From NCBI RefSeq assembly GCF_001949145.1, contig NW_019091364.1, positions 2,456,501 to 2,501,083 of the forward strand: 44,583 nucleotides of DNA, given 5' to 3'. Position 1 is the stretch's first letter, and every line of letters starts with the position of its first letter. Origin of the DNA: Acanthaster planci. Its lineage: Eukaryota > Echinodermata > Asteroidea > Valvatida > Acanthasteridae. Shown piece by piece: positions 40,001 to 44,583 of this stretch. The translations under genes and the position numbers were made by a program. The notes beneath the pieces were generated by a model. The model did no database searches, was not told the origin of the DNA, and worked only from the letters and a program-made list of their open reading frames with translations.

Positions 40001-41653
40001 GTTACCACTAGCGATGAGCTTGACGGCAATTGTCAGTTTATATCCGGCGGTCAACTGAGTGCACAAGATGAGTTAGTAAAGGATGGTTCTTTGTCAGTGG
40101 ATAGTACTCATGGATGGCTGTACATCAAGCAGTCTAGGACTTTGGGCAGTGCAGTGAATGCAGCTTGTGGCAGCCATGAGCCCGGATTCAGAAAGAGGAG
40201 ATTACTTCACGCCAGTCATAAGCCACAGGGTCCAATGCGCTTGCAGAAGTCGGTGCCAACAAGCCGCAAGTCATCAGGAAACCTTAGTGTAGCTAAGCAC
40301 CCCAGGAATGTACAGATAAGACACTTTACTAGAGCAGTAGGCAGTGTCGATTTGAACAGGGCCAGGGCCTTAAATGCGTCCGCTTCTCCATTGGAGCAGA
40401 ATGCGACAACGGGTACGCAACCTCACAACTGCATCCTGTCTAACTTGCTGACGATGCACCAGTCTAAAGAAACACAAACTGTCTTGAGTGTGGCCAGTCT
40501 TGCTGATTGGAACACCTCATCCCTACAGACTCGAGGCAGGTGTTTTGGATTCCATGGATGGAATGATATCTGCTTCTCGGAGACCACTGTCAGGAGGGTC
40601 ACAGGGGTTACGCCAGAAGTCTTTGATCTTCTTCTAGATCAACTCCCGGAAGTCATGCCTGGACTGCCCTCCCACAACTGTCTGCTCCTGTTTCTCATGA
40701 AGCTCAAAATGAATGTGCCATTTGAGTTCCTCGCCACTGTGTTTGGTATTACAGCTCCCACTGCCAGCAACATCTTCTCTCACGTTTTGGCCACCCTAGT
40801 CGGGCTCCTCTCAGATTTAGTCCGGTGGCCGTCTGGTAGCTTGGAAGATTCGCTGCCACAGGAAAGCCATTGGAGACGTATTCCAGGATTGAGGGTTGTC
40901 ATTGACTTCTTGATTATCCAAACAGAGTGGCCTTCTCCAGAGCACCAACCCGAGATGCTGTCAAAGGAGGAAGGCACGGGTGCTGTCAAGATCCTTGTAG
41001 GGCTGTATCCAAATGGCAGCATTGGCGCTGTATCTAACGCCTTTACTTGCTGCACCACAGTTAGTGATGGGCTTGCCAATTTGAGATTGCCTGATTTTTG
41101 TGAAAAAGATAGCCGAGTACTTCTCCTTCAGCAAGATAAGCATCTTTATAGGGTTCTAAGATCTAAAGGATTCAGTGTGCTGTCTCCACCATATACTTCC
41201 TGCACAATTCCGTGGCAGGAAGATCCTAGTTCGGACATCCTCACTCATCCTCATTCTAAAGGGGTGCCTAGACCGTGCAATTCAATATCGACAAAATTGT
41301 CGGAGCTATGTGAGATGACAGAAGCTGCTGCTCAGTCAGACCTCATGGAGCTGTCTGTACCCGATGGATCCATAGGCAATGGCTTTCTGGGATCTGTTGA
41401 TGGCCTTCAAGAGTCTGTTGATGGCCTTCCAGAACCAGGAGCACCATCTTCCACTCCAGAACCCGCATTTTGCCCGAAGTCTGAACACACTCCAGACACT
41501 GTCGCCTTTAGGGCCTATGCCAGAAGGATGGCACAGCGACTGAGATCATTCAGCATTCTTACCAGCATGTTTGAAAGCAGTCTCTTGCCTCACATAGATG
41601 ATGTTGTCGCTGTTTGTGCAGCGCTGAATAATCTTCAGGATCCTTTATCCTAA
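36901..41653 (+). CDS. THAP domain joined to DDE_Tnp_4-type transposase core (three exons, 752 aa), probably domesticated
   Basis: THAP domains are C2CH zinc fingers that bind DNA in P-element-like and PIF/Harbinger-related transposases and in host regulators. Exons 36901-37046, 38589-38757 and 39710-41653 join in phases 2 and 0. The THAP domain has C8, C13, C60 and H63, the invariant Trp and a PSIFP tail. A long Ser-rich linker follows, then a helix-turn-helix block (about 375-455: VTGVTPEVFDLLLDQLP, FLMKLKMNVPFEFLATVFGI) and a DDE-like core with RVVIDFLIIQTEWPS (D504), KILVGLYPNGSIGAVSNAF and LLQQDKHLYRVLRSKGF (D581). After SPPY the third acidic region is not recognisable and the tail is low complexity. 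Introns, lack of flanking transposon ends and loss of the catalytic tail favour a host gene over a live transposon. Confidence 0.88.
37459..37549. repeat. Dispersed repeat, second copy of the one at 16273
   Basis: The order AAAAACACTTA, TTTTTCAGAC, GTCTCATAGG, TCAAGTG and AACTCTTTC is shared with 16273-16350. The element class and ends are unknown. Confidence 0.6.
38135..38486. mobile_element. Ginger-like non-autonomous element with ~85-bp inverted repeats and 4-bp target duplication
   Basis: The ends are TGTCACGCCCCAACTATAGC and, inverted, TGTTACGCCCCAACTATAGC, and the match continues with about 12 differences for some 85 bp. The flanks are GTAT on both sides (38131-38134 and 38487-38490). 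TGTNR ends with 4-bp duplications are the known signature of Ginger transposons. Each arm contains CCCAACTATAG-type subrepeats. It lies in THAP intron 1. Confidence 0.7.
38589..38757 (+). CDS. THAP gene exon 2: second half of THAP domain
   Basis: One base completes Ser49, then QWVPTKNSRVCGCHFCGG and DPAYNPSIFPP, the canonical C-terminal THAP signature. The acceptor CTCCAAAG lacks a strong pyrimidine tract; the donor is AAG before GTACAA. Confidence 0.9.
39101..39590. mobile_element. hAT-like non-autonomous element, 490 bp
   Basis: The left end is CAGGGTTCGACCTTAACGCT and the right end, inverted, is CAGGGTCCTTAACTTTTTTC, so the termini share CAGGGT and CCTTAAC. The flanks CATTTAAG and ATTTCAGG are only a loose 8-bp duplication. 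The interior holds CATGTACATGTA runs and no coding frame. It lies in THAP intron 2. Confidence 0.6.
39710..41653 (+). CDS. THAP gene exon 3: linker and transposase-derived core
   Basis: After TTTTTTTTCAG it has 647 codons to a TAA at 41651-41653, all open. The 3' end contains a short internal duplication (SVDGLQESVDGLPE). The phase-0 join places AQEVQAIVDH directly after the THAP tail. Confidence 0.9.
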   Translation, partial: AQEVQAIVDHPPPLPLPTNQRHENDDLMKYVSAALDLSKEAGEEYAQAVKAEKDALKSNHERINGPLTSTDGAQEADCHQLTSANQESPSRVKTASGVTTSDELDGNCQFISGGQLSAQDELVKDGSLSVDSTHGWLYIKQSRTLGSAVNAACGSHEPGFRKRRLLHASHKPQGPMRLQKSVPTSRKSSGNLSVAKHPRNVQIRHFTRAVGSVDLNRARALNASASPLEQNATTGTQPHNCILSNLLTMHQSKETQTVLSVASLADWNTSSLQTRGRCFGFHGWNDICFSETTVRRVTGVTPEVFDLLLDQLPEVMPGLPSHNCLLLFLMKLKMNVPFEFLATVFGITAPTASNIFSHVLATLVGLLSDLVRWPSGSLEDSLPQESHWRRIPGLRVVIDFLIIQTEWPSPEHQPEMLSKEEGTGAVKILVGLYPNGSIGAVSNAFTCCTTVSDGLANLRLPDFCEKDSRVLLLQQDKHLYRVLRSKGFSVLSPPYTSCTIPWQEDPSSDILTHPHSKGVPRPCNSISTKLSELCEMTEAAAQSDLMELSVPDGSIGNGFLGSVDGLQESVDGLPEPGAPSSTPEPAFCPKSEHTPDTVAFRAYARRMAQRLRSFSILTSMFESSLLPHIDDVVAVCAALNNLQDPLS

Positions 41654-41789
41654 GGAGAGATGTGTGTCCACTACCATGTGTACAAGTTACTGAGCAGGAT
41701 GAATGATTGTGTGTAAATATGTTCTTGTATCTTTTTTCTACTTGGCCAGATGTTGAGCCCACTGAAATTGAATTTTACACATAAAAAGC

Positions 41790-41818
41790 AGAAGGTTATT
41801 TTGAAAACATAACCTTCT
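41790..41818 (+). other. 3' UTR stem-loop of the THAP gene
   Basis: AGAAGGTTAT and ATAACCTTCT form a perfect 10-bp stem with a 9-nt loop, 137 nt after the stop. It is a possible RNA structure of unknown role. Confidence 0.5.
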
Positions 41819-41975
41819 TAACAACCTTATATTGAACTGATACGTCAGTCATCGTCATAGTTTGGGATGAACTGTTGGACTTTCATTGAATCTACAGGTA
41901 CATATATATAGGATCAAGCAAGTCTCAAAGTTGCAATTACCCAATCAAGTGCAATATGCAGTTATGGTGTGCTTT

Positions 41976-41981
41976 AATAAA
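41976..41981 (+). other. Candidate THAP polyadenylation signal
   Basis: AATAAA lies 323 nt after the stop; another AATAAA at 42402-42407 is an alternative. Confidence 0.45.
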
Positions 41982-42407
41982 AATGTGGTTGGAAGCTTTG
42001 ACAATTAAGATGGCAAGATGCTTCACGAGCCGTGGAGCAAAGCCTGTGTGGAGGACTGTTAGTTGTTCAAGAATGGACATTGAGGTGGAGGGAAATGAGG
42101 ACAAGAACTGTAGGATGATGACGTCCTGTTGAAGCCTCCAAATTCAAAGATCGGAATCACTTCAATGATGAGAAAACATCAAATAGATTGTACTTACACA
42201 TGAAAGGCTCTCTTCATTGGCATTTTTCAGAAATGTTGCCTGTGTGTATCGGCATATCGTTTGTCAGGTTTTTCTGTGTGCATTACTTTAAAGAGACACC
42301 ACTGTTGCACAAAATGGACCTTTAAGAAAAGATTTACCGATTATTTTAAAAGCTTTGAAATTTTATTGATTAACGTCCCTGGCGAATGTCGCTGGGTTTT
42401 CAATAAA

Positions 42408-44479
42408 TCTTACAGTTTAATATGAACATGGATATTTTTCTGCCGCACTGTCCATGACTTTCTGCGTGATTAAGATTACTACTTGTCTTGAGCTGTGTAT
42501 TTTATCCAGTTTTCTAATTATCACTCTTGCGATTATACTATTGCCGTAACGTATTTTTGATTTGCTGAACTTTTGTGGAGTCCTTTTTCAAGTCACAGCA
42601 TGCGGCTTGTTCAGGGTAAGTCACTAAACAAATGTATTAAGTACCAAGTCTGAAAATCGAGCTCGCCAAGTGGGGAAGAAAGTACAAAGGCTATGCGCAA
42701 CGAATTTCTTAGAAGTCTGATTTTGAAGAGGTGAAACATTCAACAACAGTTACAAGGTACAATCCAAACAGTGAGAACAGTGAGAATGGAGTTCGAGTGT
42801 CACATTTGAAATCACGTTGCGACTAAAATACGCTGACCCTGCACTGGAGTGGGTGAGGCACTCCCATGCATGATGTCTCGACGCAAAACTCGCACTTGCA
42901 TATCGAAAACCATATTTACAGAACACGGATATAATGACAGACCAACTGTGGACAGACACACTGCAAACAACATGTGGGTGCGGTGGCACTCGCGCGCATG
43001 TGTAGCGCACGGTGGCCGCTTTAATCCATTTATTTTCGTGACTTTGTGTATCATCAAGACAACACGTCAGAAATAAGTCTCCGAGGAACTGCTGGCACAC
43101 CTACATGATATGGAGTACTTGTAAGTACAGTGACGTATTGCTTTTATGAGTCCACCCTTATACTTTACACGAAAAAAATTCATAGGGCCAGTAAAAATAA
43201 AGGTTGTGTATTAATTTCTGTTGTCTCAGAGACCTAAATTAAAAACTAAAGAGACTGCACAGTGCTGGATGTTATACACTTTGTAGACATGATGATAACT
43301 ATTTTCTAGCTGAGACTATAACCGCTGGTAAATCTGTCTTGGGGTATATTATCCCCCCAAATTTACTGATGAAAACCACAATTTTGAATCTTTGAATAGT
43401 TTTTTTGCTGCTCCTTAGAAAATAACAACATAAAAATGAATACATGTCTTGTAATTTATGAAAACACAATTTTTATTATGAATGGTTAATTTAGTTGAAT
43501 CATTGTATGATTATTTTAATTTCACAGATCAAGCCCCATATTGTCGTGTCTACTTTGGAACACTGATGAAGGTTCAAGCAAGATGGTCAGTCTACAACCT
43601 TTAGAGGAGGAGTTTAAAACAGTGGTGAAAACTGCATGTATCACTTTGCAAATACTGACCTTGACCCTAATCGAGCCAGATGTAACATACTGCAGCAGAT
43701 GTAAAAGTTTGATGCGCTATTTTGATGCACTGTGCAATCAACAGCAGCCAAACTAGCTGGTCATGTTAAGACAATAGCAGCTGGTCTCACTGAACAATGC
43801 TGCTGTTGGATCTTGTGGTGGTTGGCAACCACGGACTCCCAGGCTGTTTGGCCTTGGGGAGAGTTGACCTGTAGGATCTTGTTACACTAGGCAAGCAAAT
43901 GACTTTGACAAATAATGCAGACTGATGTGTCTGGCAGGGTTTCTAGCCAAACAACCCTGAACAGTTAGGGTTATATACTGTGCTTGTAATTGTGAAAATG
44001 GCTGTGGAATCATTCATATTAATTGACAGAAATAAGGCCTTTCTATCTCCAGTCCAGTTAACTTTTTTGTTATTGTTTGGGCACTTGTTGGCAAGTGGAT
44101 AGAAGCAGAGATGGTAGTGAGAGTGGAAGAAATGTGCTGTCCATCCAGGAGAAGTCTGTCTTCTGCAGTGACTGTAAGTTGTCTTTCATGTACATGTGTA
44201 TTGAAGATGATGTTGAGGCCATACATTGATGTCAGAGACACGTGCACAAAGTAACATCAAGGCAATATAGAAGATTTCTAATATGTTTTCTCCAAGCAAT
44301 CCTGGCAAGAGGAATTTCCGTTGTGTTTGCTGCATCAGATGGAGGCTCCGCTATAAAATGCTGAGCAACCATAGAGGGCGCTATTACCATTCCATGAAGC
44401 CTACCATATCACATCATGACTATTTCTACCTCCATGATCACACAATGGTAATGGAAAGATAAAAGGGAGACAAAGAAAA
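42408..44479. other. Spacer after the THAP gene, one weak exon candidate
   Basis: It is AT-rich. TTTCACAG at about 43527 is followed by a 75-codon open stretch ending at 43756 (contains CSRCKSLMRYF). No family is recognised and no companion exon is seen, so it is only a possible terminal exon of an unseen gene. Confidence 0.2.
44369..44383 (+). promoter_or_regulatory. CTCF-like element CCATAGAGGGCGCTA
   Basis: This is the best extended copy of the AGAGGGCGCTA core in the window, in the spacer beyond the THAP gene. Confidence 0.35.
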
Positions 44480-44492
44480 TGAACAATGGGTA

Positions 44493-44583
44493 ATGGAAAG
44501 AGGAAAAAGAACTGAACACTGCCTTAATGGCACAGTGGCAATGGAAAGAGGAAAAAAGAACTGAACACTGCCTTAAGGGCACA
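44493..44583. repeat. 48-bp tandem repeat running off the window
   Basis: ATGGAAAGAGGAAAAA and the following ACTGAACACTGCCTTAA recur with a 48-bp period; at least two units are present and the array reaches the edge. Confidence 0.8.

Noticed and set aside
43937-43962. CAGGGTT / AACCCTG pair as hAT ends
   Set aside because: Only 7-bp arms over 25 bp and no 8-bp target duplication; probably chance or a decayed end.
1-44583. tRNA, rRNA or CRISPR features
   Set aside because: No A/B-box pairs with cloverleaf potential, no rRNA-like sequence and no regularly spaced repeats were found by eye.

Overview
This is animal nuclear DNA: AT-rich spacers, multi-exon genes with canonical GT-AG introns, AATAAA signals and many short inverted-repeat transposon remnants. 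The gene content (multi-domain granulin, a Dickkopf protein, MMADHC, a TRIM-NHL-type protein and a THAP-transposase fusion) and the abundant short TACATGTACATGTA-type runs fit an invertebrate deuterostome such as a lancelet, echinoderm or hemichordate. The sequence alone does not decide between these. No bacterial, viral or organellar features and no CRISPR array were seen.

Layout, left to right. (1) 1-4211, + strand: the 3' part of a progranulin-type gene, eight exons separated only by phase-0 introns, four complete granulin modules plus the end of a fifth. (2) 4212-7254: its 3' flank, a promoter-like cluster near 5275-5370 and one unrecognised 201-codon minus-strand frame. (3) 7255-11163, - strand: a complete four-exon Dickkopf gene (226 aa, DKK3-like short linker) with an intact hAT-type MITE in its last intron. 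(4) 11164-14386: head-to-head spacer. (5) 14387-34463, + strand: complete MMADHC (seven coding exons, 300 aa), the cobalamin-trafficking protein. Its last intron is 14 kb and contains (6) a single-coding-exon gene on the opposite strand (22811-24835, 674 aa): coiled coil, two filamin-like domains and an NHL propeller, with no RING or B-box. (7) 34464-36900: spacer. (8) 36901-41653, + strand: a three-exon gene (752 aa) joining a THAP zinc-finger domain to a degenerate DDE_Tnp_4-type transposase core, probably a domesticated transposase. (9) 41654-44583: its 3' flank and a minisatellite at the window edge.

The genes do not form one pathway. Granulin and Dickkopf are secreted cysteine-rich signalling proteins. 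MMADHC works in cytosol and mitochondria on vitamin B12. The TRIM-NHL-type and THAP proteins are probably intracellular regulators. The second layer of structure is DNA transposon debris: a 157-bp hAT-like MITE with a perfect 8-bp target duplication, a 352-bp Ginger-like element with long inverted repeats and a 4-bp duplication, a 490-bp hAT-like element, three copies of a ~250-bp TIR family inside the MMADHC intron, and several compact foldback elements. All exon joins were checked for splice dinucleotides and reading phase by eye; protein family calls rest on recognition of motifs, not on a database search.
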